DNA of 58,428 bases from Patescibacteria group bacterium (GCA_018813625.1 JAHJBA010000055.1:1-58428); one strand, 5' to 3'. Positions 23,655 to 32,592 are shown, numbered from the stretch's first letter. Made by a program: numbers and translations. The notes: generated by a model not told the origin, from the letters alone.

Positions 23655-23683
23655 ATTTTAACATTTATTCTTCTCTCAGACAA
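23655..23683 (-). promoter_or_regulatory. gltX promoter (leaderless type)
   Basis: The extended -10 TGT-TAAAAT (TAAAAT at plus-strand 23655-23660) and the -35 TTGTCT (23678-23683) have a 17-base spacer. The -10 box ends 6 bases from the ATG. Confidence 0.7.
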
Positions 23684-23691
23684 AACACTTT

Positions 23692-24939
23692 TTATCCCCT
23701 ATTTTTTATATTTACAAGGGCAATCACTCTGTTCATCTCATTACTGACGATCATATATCCCTCATCAACACCCATACCTGGTTTTGCCATACACTGGTCT
23801 GCTCCGCAAGCCATAGCGATATTAGTACTTATTCTTGCGGATATGTCCGTTTCATTGCATGTACCTCCACAATACGCCCCTATTCCTTTTTCCTTACAAT
23901 AAAGAATAGCTTTTACAGTATTATTTACCCCTCCCAAATCTGGGGTCTTTATTTGAAGCATATGCCCTGCTTTATTGTCAGCAAAAAAAACAACATCCTC
24001 ATAGGTATTGCACCACTCATCTGCCACAAGTTCTACTTTTATATTTCTTTTTTTTAACTCCGCAGTCAAATCTCTCAAGGTTTCCATTTGTTTTTCTCTA
24101 TTTCCCATATCTACGGGTCCTTCTATTCTTAAAAGAAATGGTTTTGCTGTTTCTTCCAATTTCTTTAAATAATCAGATATAGCATCTATGTCATTATTAA
24201 AAATTTCCCCTATTGTTCCATAAACATCTACAAGAAATATCGGATTGTAATTTTCAGAATGTCGCAACTTTAACACCCTTTCTTTCAACCAATTAATATA
24301 CTCCAAAAGTTTTTCTCCTTTTTCTCCCAATTTTTCTTTTATATTGTTTATTAATGCATGCGGCATAACTTCCACACCTTTTATTATCATTTTGTCTGAA
24401 TTATCATATCTGTCATCTCCCGACTGGGTAAAAATAGGAATTCTTTTTATTTCTACTCCAATATTATATTCTTCACTAATTACCTCTGCCATAGTCACTT
24501 TTTTAATCTTAGCTATTGCGTCAAGTAATGCCTGAGTAATCCCATATCTTATGGCAGGATGTAATCTTTTACCATCTATCTCCATTTCATCAAGTTCTTC
24601 AGCTAAGACTTTAAAACTTCCTAATTCTTTTCCAATTAATCTTGGAGTTATCTCTTTCTCAAGAACAGGAATAAGATCCTCCGTAAAAAATAACGGGGCC
24701 CTCCCCCCTGTTCCAGAATATTGAACCGCAACACAATCTCCAAAGGCAATTTGACCATCCTCTAAAATAAACATTATAGATATTGACTCTCCTGGCTGTC
24801 TTATATCTTTAAAACCTTCTGTTACAGGTTTTCCGGTATATACAAAACCATCATGAATAGCGCCATTTTTTACAGCTTTCAAATCATCAAAATAAAATCC
24901 AGTCTTTCCAGATGAATAAACTACATCTATAATCTTCAT
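23692..24939 (-). CDS. Methylaspartate ammonia-lyase (enolase superfamily)
   Basis: This 415-residue protein has the full set of 3-methylaspartate ammonia-lyase blocks: QYSGTGGRAPLF near the N-terminus, QSGDDR, PHALIN (His of the catalytic pair), DVYGTIG, ADEWCNT, and KTPDLGG (the lysine that acts as general base in the clostridial enzyme). The enzyme converts 3-methylaspartate to mesaconate plus ammonia in glutamate fermentation. Glutamate mutase, its usual partner, is not in the window. It lies between murG and gltX, an unusual setting, and may be acquired or used on another amino acid. Confidence 0.88.
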   Translation of the reverse strand: MKIIDVVYSSGKTGFYFDDLKAVKNGAIHDGFVYTGKPVTEGFKDIRQPGESISIMFILEDGQIAFGDCVAVQYSGTGGRAPLFFTEDLIPVLEKEITPRLIGKELGSFKVLAEELDEMEIDGKRLHPAIRYGITQALLDAIAKIKKVTMAEVISEEYNIGVEIKRIPIFTQSGDDRYDNSDKMIIKGVEVMPHALINNIKEKLGEKGEKLLEYINWLKERVLKLRHSENYNPIFLVDVYGTIGEIFNNDIDAISDYLKKLEETAKPFLLRIEGPVDMGNREKQMETLRDLTAELKKRNIKVELVADEWCNTYEDVVFFADNKAGHMLQIKTPDLGGVNNTVKAILYCKEKGIGAYCGGTCNETDISARISTNIAMACGADQCMAKPGMGVDEGYMIVSNEMNRVIALVNIKNRG

Positions 24940-24981
24940 AATATTAGCTTTCTTTTAATAATTAACTAGGTAAATGTTATA

Positions 24982-26112
24982 TCATTTTTCGTGAGATAAA
25001 GCGATATTGACTAATTCACGAGCAATTTTCATTGCGGCATCCGGCTTATAAAAGGCACGAGCACTTTGAGCCATGCGTTCATAAACTTCCCTATCTCCCG
25101 TTATCCTCTCTATCTCCGAACTCAAAATATTGGCAGTCATATTCATTTCCTCAATAACACTGCATGCCCCCGCACGGGCATAATTAAATGCATTCTTTTT
25201 TTGATGATCTTCATTCGTTTTTGTTATAGGAATCAAAATGGATGGAACTCCCCAAGATGCTATTTCAAATAATCCTGAGCCTGCTCTCGAAACCACAATA
25301 GTTGCTGCGCCAGCAGCCATTTTTATTTGAAGGTTATTTAAGAATGGCATTGAAATATATCTTGATCTATTTTTATTTTCCCGAAGTATTACATCAGCCC
25401 TTCCAGAAACAATATTAAAATTCTTAACGCCTGTTTGGTGAATAATTTGATAATTTTCTAGAAGCCTGGGCAAAGCATCAAGAATTGTATTGTTTATAAG
25501 CTCAGCCCCCTGAGAACCACCTAAGACAAGAATCACGGGGATATTTGATTCAAATTTAAAATAATTTAAAGATTCTTCTCTGCTGGAAGATTTTTCAATC
25601 TCAGACCTGACAGGTTGTCCAGTCCAGGCAATTTTTTTAGAAGGAAAATATTCAGCTGCTTCGGCAAAAGAAACAGCCACCTTTTTGGCAAAACGACCTG
25701 CCCACCTATTAACTCGCCCCGGTGCAGAATCTGACTCGTGTATCAGAATAGGAATTCCTAATATTCGAGCAGCCAAAATAGTAGGAAAACTTGCATATCC
25801 TCCTTTTCCAAAAACAACATCTGGATAAATAGAAAATAATTTTAAAATTGCTCCAAGGATACCAAAAAAAGTTTTAAATGCATCAAAAAAATTCTTAACA
25901 GAAAAATAGGTGCGCATTTTACCGGCATTCACCTCCTCGTAAAGAAGACCATTCTCGAAAAGCATTTTTTTATCATAGGGACTATCTGAAATATAATAGA
26001 GCTTAGCCCCTATTATTTTTTCATCGTCTATTATTTTGTTAACCTTCTGGGCAACAGCGACAATTGGATAAAAATGTCCACCTGTCCCCCCTCCTGTAAA
26101 AACTATTTTCAT
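24982..26112 (-). CDS. murG: MurG (undecaprenyl-PP-MurNAc-pentapeptide GlcNAc transferase)
   Basis: MurG adds GlcNAc from UDP-GlcNAc to lipid I on the inner face of the membrane, giving lipid II. The GT28 N-terminal motif GGGTGGH is at residues 7-13. GKGGYASFP and HESDSAPG follow, and the C-terminal UDP-binding region contains LGGSQGA and SRAGSGLFEI. The length of 376 aa is normal. It directly follows ftsW and mraY on the same strand. Confidence 0.97.
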   Translation of the reverse strand: MKIVFTGGGTGGHFYPIVAVAQKVNKIIDDEKIIGAKLYYISDSPYDKKMLFENGLLYEEVNAGKMRTYFSVKNFFDAFKTFFGILGAILKLFSIYPDVVFGKGGYASFPTILAARILGIPILIHESDSAPGRVNRWAGRFAKKVAVSFAEAAEYFPSKKIAWTGQPVRSEIEKSSSREESLNYFKFESNIPVILVLGGSQGAELINNTILDALPRLLENYQIIHQTGVKNFNIVSGRADVILRENKNRSRYISMPFLNNLQIKMAAGAATIVVSRAGSGLFEIASWGVPSILIPITKTNEDHQKKNAFNYARAGACSVIEEMNMTANILSSEIERITGDREVYERMAQSARAFYKPDAAMKIARELVNIALSHEK

Positions 26113-26126
26113 GAATTTAAAATTTG

Positions 26127-27230
26127 CTATGCAGTTTTATTTTGAAATTTTGATATTTGTAACACAATACCTACCGCTATTAGATATATCATCAACGAAG
26201 TCCCTCCATGACTCATAAAAACTAATGGGACTCCCGTCAGAGGGGTAACCCCTGTAATAGAAGCTATATTCATAAACGACTGCGCTACAATTAGTATAAC
26301 AATTCCAGAAACCAAAAGTCTACTAAACATATCAGGAGAGTTGTTTGCTATTCGAAGCCCACGCAGGGCAAAAATGGAATAGAGTAATATGGTAATAAAT
26401 GTCCCCACAAAACCAAGCTCTTCTCCTAATACAGCAAAGATCGAATCCCCTTGTGGTTCAGGCAAATAGCTAAATTTTTGAATACTTTGCCCTAAACCAC
26501 GTCCAAATATTCCACCAGATCCAATAGCTATAAGAGATTGTTGAATTTGGTATGATGATCCTCTTGGATCCTGCGATGGGTCAATAAATGTTTTAACACG
26601 TTCCCGAAGGTAAGGAGTAAAAAAAACTAAAGAACTCACAACAATAGTGATCATAGCTCCAACTCCTAAAATATGTTTTAGGGGGGTTCCAGATATAAAA
26701 AGCATGGCAACCCCAGTGATGGTAATTAATATAAAACTTTTTGTGTCTGGTTGTTTTAGTAAAATAAAAGCAATGATGGCGAGCATGATGACAAGAGGAA
26801 GAATACTAAACTTGAAATTTTTTACTCTACCTTTAGCCCATGAAAGCCATGCTGCAAAATAAACAACAAAACCGAATTTTAATATCTCCACCGGCTGAAA
26901 TGAAAGCGGTCCTACTTTTATCCATCGCTGGGCTCCCCCATGACTCCAGCCCAAATGTGGTATAAAAACAGCCGCCGTTACAGCAATAGAACATAAAAAA
27001 ATAATCAAGGAATACTTGCGCCAAAATTTGTAATTTATTTTCATGGCTAAAAACATCCCAATAGTTCCTAAAACAAGACCCAAGACTAACTGGCTGAAAA
27101 GAACCGAAAAAAATTTTTCTTCACTCTTAACTAGAAGTCCTAGGGAAGCAGAGACAAATATGGCAACTCCAAGACAAGCTAGAAGAATAACCGTAGTAAA
27201 AAAGAATTTATCAATTTTTTTTTCTTTCAT
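26127..27230 (-). CDS. ftsW: FtsW (SEDS peptidoglycan glycosyltransferase)
   Basis: This SEDS-family polymerase has about ten membrane segments. Family sequences are visible: GAQRWIKVGPLSFQPVE, the loop PEPQGDSIFAVLGEELG with the conserved glutamates, and a final region with MSHGGTSL. At 367 aa it is complete. Its position between mraY and murG points to FtsW, although RodA cannot be ruled out from sequence alone. Confidence 0.94.
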   Translation of the reverse strand: MKEKKIDKFFFTTVILLACLGVAIFVSASLGLLVKSEEKFFSVLFSQLVLGLVLGTIGMFLAMKINYKFWRKYSLIIFLCSIAVTAAVFIPHLGWSHGGAQRWIKVGPLSFQPVEILKFGFVVYFAAWLSWAKGRVKNFKFSILPLVIMLAIIAFILLKQPDTKSFILITITGVAMLFISGTPLKHILGVGAMITIVVSSLVFFTPYLRERVKTFIDPSQDPRGSSYQIQQSLIAIGSGGIFGRGLGQSIQKFSYLPEPQGDSIFAVLGEELGFVGTFITILLYSIFALRGLRIANNSPDMFSRLLVSGIVILIVAQSFMNIASITGVTPLTGVPLVFMSHGGTSLMIYLIAVGIVLQISKFQNKTA

Positions 27231-27242
27231 TTTATAATCTTA

Positions 27243-28295
27243 TCAGCCTATAACTGCTATAATTATTCCTAAAATTGCAAAAATAATCGACAAAATCCAG
27301 AAGCGCATGGTGACCTTGTATGACGGCCACCCCAAGGCTTCAAAATGATGATGAATGGGCGTTACTTTGAATAATCTTTTACCCCTTCTTAGCTTCTTAG
27401 AAGCCATTTGTAAAATAACTGAGAGAGAAGTCAAAACCAACGGAAACGCTACAATGGGCAGGACTAAAACCGAATCAGTCAAGAACGCCAATGTTGCCAG
27501 AACAATAGTAAGTCCCATAATGCCCGTTTCTCCCATATAAAACCTAGCCGGAGGAATATTGAACCATAAAAATGCTAAAATCGCCCCCGTAATTACGCCA
27601 GAAAAAACAGCCAAATCTATTTGCTGATTAGCAAAAGCGATTACGGAATATGCGCCAAAAATTGAAGCAAGCACTCCGCCGGAAAGCCCGTCTATTCCGT
27701 CTATCACTCCGCCGGAAAATGTCGCCAACGCCACAATAATAAAAAACGGAATTATTAAAATACCTAAAAATATTTCTCCGCCAAATGGGATATGAATGGA
27801 AGTCATGCCAAGCTTGTAAAAGAACCAAATTCCAATCAAAAGAGAAATGAAAGTAATAATAATAACCTTCCATTTTCTCCAAGAAATATCGTCATGAGCA
27901 ATTTTTCCTTTTCCATAAATTTGAATCAAATCATCCAAAAGCCCGAGAAGCGCGCCAAAAAGAAGAGTAAAAAGCGGTATCAAAGTTTGGTTTCTGCTCA
28001 AGAAATTCATCTTCTCAGTAATAGCCGAAGGAAATAGAATTGATGTCAGGTAAAAAAGAATAATCACCAACAATACCGAAACCCAAACTATTATTCCACC
28101 AACACGTGGAGTCCTAAGCTCTGCATTTTCATCACGAGCAATTTTTAATTCTGGGCTGGTTATGCTTTCACTTCGCGAATACCTCTTCCACATTTTGTAT
28201 TTATAGAAAAAATGCGTTGCAACCGGCGTAATAAAAAGCCCAATAAAAAAGGCCAATGTCGTCGGTATAAAAATTTTTAATAAATTTAAAAGCAT
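27243..28295 (-). CDS. mraY: MraY (phospho-MurNAc-pentapeptide transferase)
   Basis: MraY makes lipid I from UDP-MurNAc-pentapeptide and undecaprenyl phosphate. It is multi-pass (about ten helices). The catalytic aspartates are in LLGLLDDLIQ, followed by GVIDGIDGLSGG, and the histidine cluster PIHHHFEALGW is near the end. At 350 aa it is normal length. A TATAAT box in the dacA 3' end (plus-strand 28304-28309) ends 8 bases before the ATG and could give an internal leaderless transcript. Confidence 0.97.
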   Translation of the reverse strand: MLLNLLKIFIPTTLAFFIGLFITPVATHFFYKYKMWKRYSRSESITSPELKIARDENAELRTPRVGGIIVWVSVLLVIILFYLTSILFPSAITEKMNFLSRNQTLIPLFTLLFGALLGLLDDLIQIYGKGKIAHDDISWRKWKVIIITFISLLIGIWFFYKLGMTSIHIPFGGEIFLGILIIPFFIIVALATFSGGVIDGIDGLSGGVLASIFGAYSVIAFANQQIDLAVFSGVITGAILAFLWFNIPPARFYMGETGIMGLTIVLATLAFLTDSVLVLPIVAFPLVLTSLSVILQMASKKLRRGKRLFKVTPIHHHFEALGWPSYKVTMRFWILSIIFAILGIIIAVIG

Positions 28296-28304
28296 TAAAT
28301 TGAA

Positions 28305-29180
28305 TTATAATACATTTATAAGTTTTTCCATATCAGAAAAACGGCCTTCCATGGTTGAGCCAAGCACAGTTATGGCTATTCTATGCCCATCTCTGTTTTT
28401 TAATATTACAGTTAAATTACCTCCAGCAAGCTGGGTGAAGCCAGTTTTTGAAAACAATAAATCAGGTATTTTACCTAAAATAATATTGGTATTTTTGATA
28501 TTATGACTAAAACCGGATTCTGATTTGAAATTCATTTCCGGTAAAACAGTTATGCCAAAAACTTCGGGATAAGCCTCTAGAGCGTAGAGAGCCATAATAT
28601 TAGCATCCCTCGCAGAGGCATATGCACTAACTCTTTCTCCGTCCATATCAAGTCCAGTGGAACTTGAAAACAAACTATCCTCCATGCCTATCCTGCGTGC
28701 CTTACTGTTCATTTTTTCCAGAAAATCGCTGATGTTTTCCGATAGAGCGTAGGCGCCGTCATTAACTGAACCTATTAAGGTAAGTTTCGCAAGATCTCCC
28801 CTCTTCCATTTTTCATTTATAAAAAGTCCATAGTCACCCATTTGATCTATGGCTTTTTTTGAGATTACAACTTCAGAACTCAAATCACTATCATCAAGTG
28901 AAACGAGAATTGTCATGGTTTTTACCAAGGACGCAAGGGGCAACATTTCATTTTGGTTTTGGCCATAAATTTCTCTACCTAAATCAGCATCAATAACGGA
29001 AACAGCTTTCGCTTTTACTTGCACTTCAGAAAGAACTTTTCCTATTATTTGAATTCTTTCTTCTTCCTTCCTAAACCCTTCATTTGATTTATAGTTTCCA
29101 ATATAAAACAAAATTGCCTCTGCAATGAAGACAATTAAAACAAAAATCAGAAGAAAATTTTTATTGTTCGTTTTGCTCAT
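28305..29180 (-). CDS. D-alanyl-D-alanine carboxypeptidase (S11, DacA-like)
   Basis: This membrane-anchored penicillin-binding protein trims the terminal D-Ala from peptidoglycan stems. An N-terminal membrane anchor spans about residues 8-28. The active-site motifs are SLVK (Ser84-Lys87), SVN (138-140) and KTG (245-247). At 291 aa it lacks the extra C-terminal domain of enterobacterial DacA. The start overlaps scpB by 20 bases. Confidence 0.92.
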   Translation of the reverse strand: MSKTNNKNFLLIFVLIVFIAEAILFYIGNYKSNEGFRKEEERIQIIGKVLSEVQVKAKAVSVIDADLGREIYGQNQNEMLPLASLVKTMTILVSLDDSDLSSEVVISKKAIDQMGDYGLFINEKWKRGDLAKLTLIGSVNDGAYALSENISDFLEKMNSKARRIGMEDSLFSSSTGLDMDGERVSAYASARDANIMALYALEAYPEVFGITVLPEMNFKSESGFSHNIKNTNIILGKIPDLLFSKTGFTQLAGGNLTVILKNRDGHRIAITVLGSTMEGRFSDMEKLINVL

Positions 29181-29721
29181 TTTCTATCTCTTCCTTTAAC
29201 TCTTCCGCAATTATTTCAACAGAACCATTGACCTCGTCATAATCTGGTAATTCTTCTGGGGATTTTATTCCCATAAATGACAGAGTTTCAAAGGTTGGCT
29301 TGTAGATATATCTGCGACTATCTTTTTTGTCCACAATTTTTTCTACGAGCCCGCGCATAGACAAAGCACGCAAGGTAAAACTTGAATTAACTCCTCTTAT
29401 GTAATCAATTTCCGACCTGGTAGCTCCGTTCTTGTAAAGAACAATTGAAAGCGTTTCCAGGCTCGCCTTGGAAAGATTTTTGTTGAATTCTTCCTTCTGT
29501 AAATTTTCGATAAGATCTGAAATTCCTGGGTTAGTGCCAAGAGTTATTTCCCCCTCCTTCGCCAATAACACAATTCCTCTGTCTGCGAGCCTAACGGAAA
29601 GCTCCCCCACTGCGCTCGCAATTTCATCTTTTGAAACTTTAAAAATCTCAACCAGCTTTTCTACAGACATCGGTTCTCCTTTCCAAAACAAAACAGCCTC
29701 TATTTTTTGTTCTAAATTCAT
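29161..29721 (-). CDS. scpB: Segregation and condensation protein ScpB
   Basis: This kleisin-interacting protein has two winged-helix domains. Family patterns include EAVLFWKGEPMS at the N-terminus and the second-domain block ETLSIVLYKNGATRSEIDYIRGV. At 186 aa it is normal. It acts with ScpA and SMC in chromosome condensation. It follows scpA by a single base and overlaps the next gene; smc is not in the window. Confidence 0.94.
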   Translation of the reverse strand: MNLEQKIEAVLFWKGEPMSVEKLVEIFKVSKDEIASAVGELSVRLADRGIVLLAKEGEITLGTNPGISDLIENLQKEEFNKNLSKASLETLSIVLYKNGATRSEIDYIRGVNSSFTLRALSMRGLVEKIVDKKDSRRYIYKPTFETLSFMGIKSPEELPDYDEVNGSVEIIAEELKEEIENEQNEQ

Positions 29722-29722
29722 C

Positions 29723-30481
29723 TTATATATTTTCTATTATTAACTCTTGTTTTTCAATTATAATATCCTCAAAATTACTTTCTTGAACTGCGCTAAGTAA
29801 GCCCTGTCTCACAAGTTCAAGCATGGCTAGAAATCCTACAATCATCGTTACTTTTTCTTCCCTAGTTATTGGCTGACCCGATCTGCCTACTGGCCGGCAA
29901 GTAAAATCTTTAAAATTCAACTTCAGAGAATTTTGGATCCTATCTGTCAATTTGTTTATCATCTCCTCTATACTAATCGCTTTCTTTACTTCCACTTCCG
30001 GCAAAAAAACTTTTTTGGGAATTTTACCTAAAACATCACGCGCAAAAATCATCATGCTTTCTTTGGTAATCTGATCATCTGGTAAAAAAACTAAAGTTTC
30101 CTTTTTCCTTTCTAATGGTTGAAAAATTATCTTTTTTCCAAACATCTCTTTCACATTAGCCCCAAGCCGGGAATAAAGCTCGAATAGTTTGAGCCTGTTC
30201 TCTAAGTTACGGATATCACCCTCTTCCTCGAGGGTTAAATTTAAATTCGGCAAAAGTGATTTCGATTTGATTAAAATCAATGTCGCCGCAACAACAATAA
30301 AGCTTGAAATTTCAGCCGGACTCAACCCGCCCAAATTATTCACATATTTTAAATAATCTTCCGTTACTTCAGCAAGCGATATTTCATTGATAAAAAGCTT
30401 CCTTTCTTCAACTAAATTTAAAAGTAGCCCGAACGGCCCTTCAAAATTCGCTGTTTTTATCTTATATACTTCCATTTCCAT
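29723..30481 (-). CDS. scpA: Segregation and condensation protein ScpA (kleisin)
   Basis: ScpA bridges SMC heads. The N-terminal FEGPFGLLLNLVEERKL and the ISLAEVTEDYL helix are typical, followed by a variable middle and a C-terminal winged helix. At 252 aa it is complete. A second ATG six bases in is an alternative start. It heads the scpA-scpB-dacA-mraY-ftsW-murG run. Confidence 0.93.
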   Translation of the reverse strand: MEMEVYKIKTANFEGPFGLLLNLVEERKLFINEISLAEVTEDYLKYVNNLGGLSPAEISSFIVVAATLILIKSKSLLPNLNLTLEEEGDIRNLENRLKLFELYSRLGANVKEMFGKKIIFQPLERKKETLVFLPDDQITKESMMIFARDVLGKIPKKVFLPEVEVKKAISIEEMINKLTDRIQNSLKLNFKDFTCRPVGRSGQPITREEKVTMIVGFLAMLELVRQGLLSAVQESNFEDIIIEKQELIIENI

Positions 30482-30507
30482 GCTACTTAAAATAAACTAA
30501 CCCTATT

Positions 30508-30516
30508 ATTATAGCA
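30508..30516 (-). promoter_or_regulatory. Extended -10 promoter of the scpA operon
   Basis: TGC-TATAAT on the minus strand (TATAAT at plus-strand 30508-30513) lies 26 bases from the scpA ATG. No clear -35 box is visible. Confidence 0.55.
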
Positions 30517-30629
30517 CAATTTCCGGTTATTTTTATTTTTATTGTATAATTGAAAGGTCGAGTTTGTTTATTAATTAATGATTTAATACTTAGTGAAAAA
30601 ACTGTATTTTTTGTGATTCAAAAGAAAAC

Positions 30630-31040
30630 TTAATTAATAGTCAAACTGGTAACTTCTCTTTTTTCGTTCACAATATATGAAAAATTCTTTTTCTCCTGAA
30701 TATGTCCATCTTCATAGGTCACTACACCCGATTTGTTTTTTAAGTCCACTGTTGAGCTTAAAACATACCAAGTCCCACCCAATACAGCTTTAACTGGCGA
30801 AAGAGTATTAATATTATCTTTTAAGTAATTTTCTATATTTTTTTTCTCATCTAAATCCGAATAGGACACTACCCTATCATCTGCCCCATCTCCACATCCA
30901 GTTTCGGGAATAGGAGAACTTGGATTGCCATGTTTTACCCACTGCCCATCTTGGCATATCCAATTATCTTCCCTACTCAAAAACCTCATTCCCAAAATGA
31001 CTAAAATAATAACTATCGCGGTAACAAAAATTTTTTTCAT
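30630..31040 (-). CDS. Membrane-anchored hypothetical protein with a Cys-Trp-Gly segment
   Basis: I start at the ATG at 31040 (136 aa), giving MKKIFVTAIVIILVILG, because the longer reading runs into the upstream gene. One N-terminal membrane anchor is followed by a short motif WICQDGQWVKHGNPSSPIP ending in Cys. A roughly 85-residue beta-rich domain then resembles a small substrate-binding fold. I recall similar segments in other Patescibacteria proteins but no assigned function. The ATG lies 4 bases after the stop of the upstream gene, so they form a pair. Confidence 0.7.
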   Translation of the reverse strand: MKKIFVTAIVIILVILGMRFLSREDNWICQDGQWVKHGNPSSPIPETGCGDGADDRVVSYSDLDEKKNIENYLKDNINTLSPVKAVLGGTWYVLSSTVDLKNKSGVVTYEDGHIQEKKNFSYIVNEKREVTSLTIN

Positions 31041-31044
31041 AAAT

Positions 31045-31905
31045 TTATTGTATCGGGCAGGTATTCTTCCCCATCGCTGCGTAAATTCCGCACCAGCTGA
31101 AAATTGCTTCAAAGAAAAGGAATCCGGACAAGAATAGGACTATTGGATTCCAGATTGTTGTGATGGCTAGGATTAGCAATATTGCACCCAATATGGCGCG
31201 GATTATGCGGTCGCGTTTGTTTATGTTTTTGCCCACTCTTTGACTAGATTTTTTGCCCCAGAATTTCATTGCCAAACGATACAAAAATCCAATAATAAAT
31301 GCGAGTATGTACATTATGATTATGTAACCTATACCAAATGGCGAGAGAATAAAACTGGCCGGCGATTCATTAAAAAAATCTTTCTTAATTTTATGAATTA
31401 AATTAACTGCATTGATAGTTTCCTTCAAGTCAAAAGCTTCTTTTTCTCCGATGGCCAAAGAATATTTGCTGTCATTATTTGCGCTCCATACATAGATATC
31501 ATATTTCCCCGCTTCCACGCGAGCTTTATATTCCGGACCCATTAAATAAGAATCAAAACCGAACGGTTCAAAAAACTTTTTCCATTCAAAATTTGGTCCA
31601 TCAAGAAAGACAAGCGGTTCGTTCATTTTATTATCTTTTATGACAAAGGCGTAAACATCTCTCTTTTGTCCCTTAATATCTGGAACCAAAAGATTTATAT
31701 ATAAATCGAAAGATCGATCCGAATCTATGCGATACATCTGCGAGTCGCCCTCCAGCTTCGAATAATATGCCTTGGAAATTTCAGGATCATAGACCATTGT
31801 TTCCTTCTGCTCTGTAATCCTGGGCTGATGCGCAAATGCAAAAACCGGTGCAAATAAAAAGAGTGCTATAAATATAATTAGTACATTTTTTAATATTGTT
31901 TTCAT
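31045..31905 (-). CDS. Secreted/membrane protein with C-terminal DUF2892-like domain
   Basis: This 286-residue protein has a signal peptide (about 1-25) and a beta-rich extracytoplasmic domain (about 30-155). A membrane helix follows (about 190-215), then a cytoplasmic basic stretch. The C-terminal part, NKRDRIIRAILGAILL with two helices and SWCGIYAAMGKNTCPI, matches the YgaP-type DUF2892 membrane domain. The fusion of a periplasm-type domain to DUF2892 is not something I recognise by name. An extended -10 box TGA-TATAAT (plus-strand 31915-31920) ends 9 bases before the ATG. Confidence 0.75.
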   Translation of the reverse strand: MKTILKNVLIIFIALFLFAPVFAFAHQPRITEQKETMVYDPEISKAYYSKLEGDSQMYRIDSDRSFDLYINLLVPDIKGQKRDVYAFVIKDNKMNEPLVFLDGPNFEWKKFFEPFGFDSYLMGPEYKARVEAGKYDIYVWSANNDSKYSLAIGEKEAFDLKETINAVNLIHKIKKDFFNESPASFILSPFGIGYIIIMYILAFIIGFLYRLAMKFWGKKSSQRVGKNINKRDRIIRAILGAILLILAITTIWNPIVLFLSGFLFFEAIFSWCGIYAAMGKNTCPIQ

Positions 31906-31936
31906 ATAGACAATATTATATCACAAAATTTGGCCC

Positions 31937-31964
31937 TTGACTGTTTTTTGTTATTTGCTATTAT
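31937..31964 (+). promoter_or_regulatory. Strong promoter of the candidate small RNA
   Basis: TTGACT (31937-31942) and extended -10 TGC-TATTAT (TATTAT at 31959-31964) have a 16-base spacer. The predicted start is a G at 31971. Confidence 0.75.
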
Positions 31965-31970
31965 ATTTAT

Positions 31971-32148
31971 GGATTTTTAATTAGTAAATCCTTCTGGGTA
32001 AAACTAGAAGGTCACGTTCTTTTATTTCATCCTTTTGCGTTTTGTTTTGGCGAAAGCCAGAAATTTGCTCTGTAAAGAAAGAGCAGAAGCCTCTTGAAGG
32101 CAAAAGTGTCCTGGCCCCGATACCACCATGTGGTGTCGGGGTTTTTTA
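31971..32148 (+). ncRNA. Candidate small structured RNA, about 178 nt, family unknown
   Basis: The region between two divergent genes has a strong promoter, no ORF, and a strong terminator at its 3' end. Predicted local helices are GGATTT/AAATCC, CTTCT/AGAAG, TGGC-GAAA-GCCA and TGCTCT/AGAGCA. A longer pairing CTTTTGC/GCAAAAG encloses several of them as a multi-branch. The length is like 6S RNA, but the 5' and 3' ends do not pair and I see no SRP, RNase P or tmRNA signature. It is probably an uncharacterised abundant RNA. Confidence 0.55.
32115..32147 (+). terminator. Intrinsic terminator of the candidate small RNA
   Basis: An 11-bp stem (CCCCGATACCA pairing with TGGTGTCGGGG, one T-G pair) is followed by TTTTTT. 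It is directional for the plus strand only. Confidence 0.9.
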
Positions 32149-32190
32149 TTATTTAAATAAAAATGACGGAAAATAATGATTATTTGTCCG

Positions 32191-32592
32191 TCAATTTTGA
32201 CTATACTTCGGAAAGTACACACAACCTTCCGAAACATCAAAGAAATATACCAGCTTTTCCAATTCTGGATACTCCACAATGAGTAGGAGTATTTCTTTTC
32301 CTTCATAGAGAAGATACCCTTCATAAGCCCGTGCCCCTTGGCCTGAAGAACCTTTTAAAAAGTGATAGCAATTGCTTCCAAGATTGTAAAATCTCATATC
32401 AAAAGCTTTTTCTTCTATGGAGTCTACGGAAAAGGTATTGGTAATAAAGATATTTACCTCAACCTTTTCATTTTCAAATTCTATGGAACCAGCAGCATGA
32501 ACACCGCATCCTTTTTCGATGAAATGATTCCATTTTTTTCTACTACTTTTTAGATTTATCCATCCAGTAGTTGGTAAATTCTCGACTATCAT
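32191..32592 (-). CDS. Hypothetical protein, 133 aa
   Basis: I do not recognise this protein. It appears soluble and beta-rich, with many aromatic residues and a mid-protein GCGVHAAGSIEFENEKVEVN region. There is no signal peptide or membrane segment. It is probably monocistronic. The overlapping minus-strand ORF at 32022-32324 is in another frame and looks spurious. Confidence 0.55.
   Translation of the reverse strand: MIVENLPTTGWINLKSSRKKWNHFIEKGCGVHAAGSIEFENEKVEVNIFITNTFSVDSIEEKAFDMRFYNLGSNCYHFLKGSSGQGARAYEGYLLYEGKEILLLIVEYPELEKLVYFFDVSEGCVYFPKYSQN

Noticed and set aside
31971..32148. Assigning the small RNA to 6S, SRP or tmRNA.
   Set aside because: The ends do not pair as in 6S RNA, the SRP GGAAGGAAGC-type loop is absent, and there is no tRNA-like end or tag ORF.
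32022..32324. A 100-codon minus-strand ORF.
   Set aside because: It overlaps the more plausible 133-residue gene and the small RNA terminator on the opposite strand, and its sequence looks like a shadow frame.
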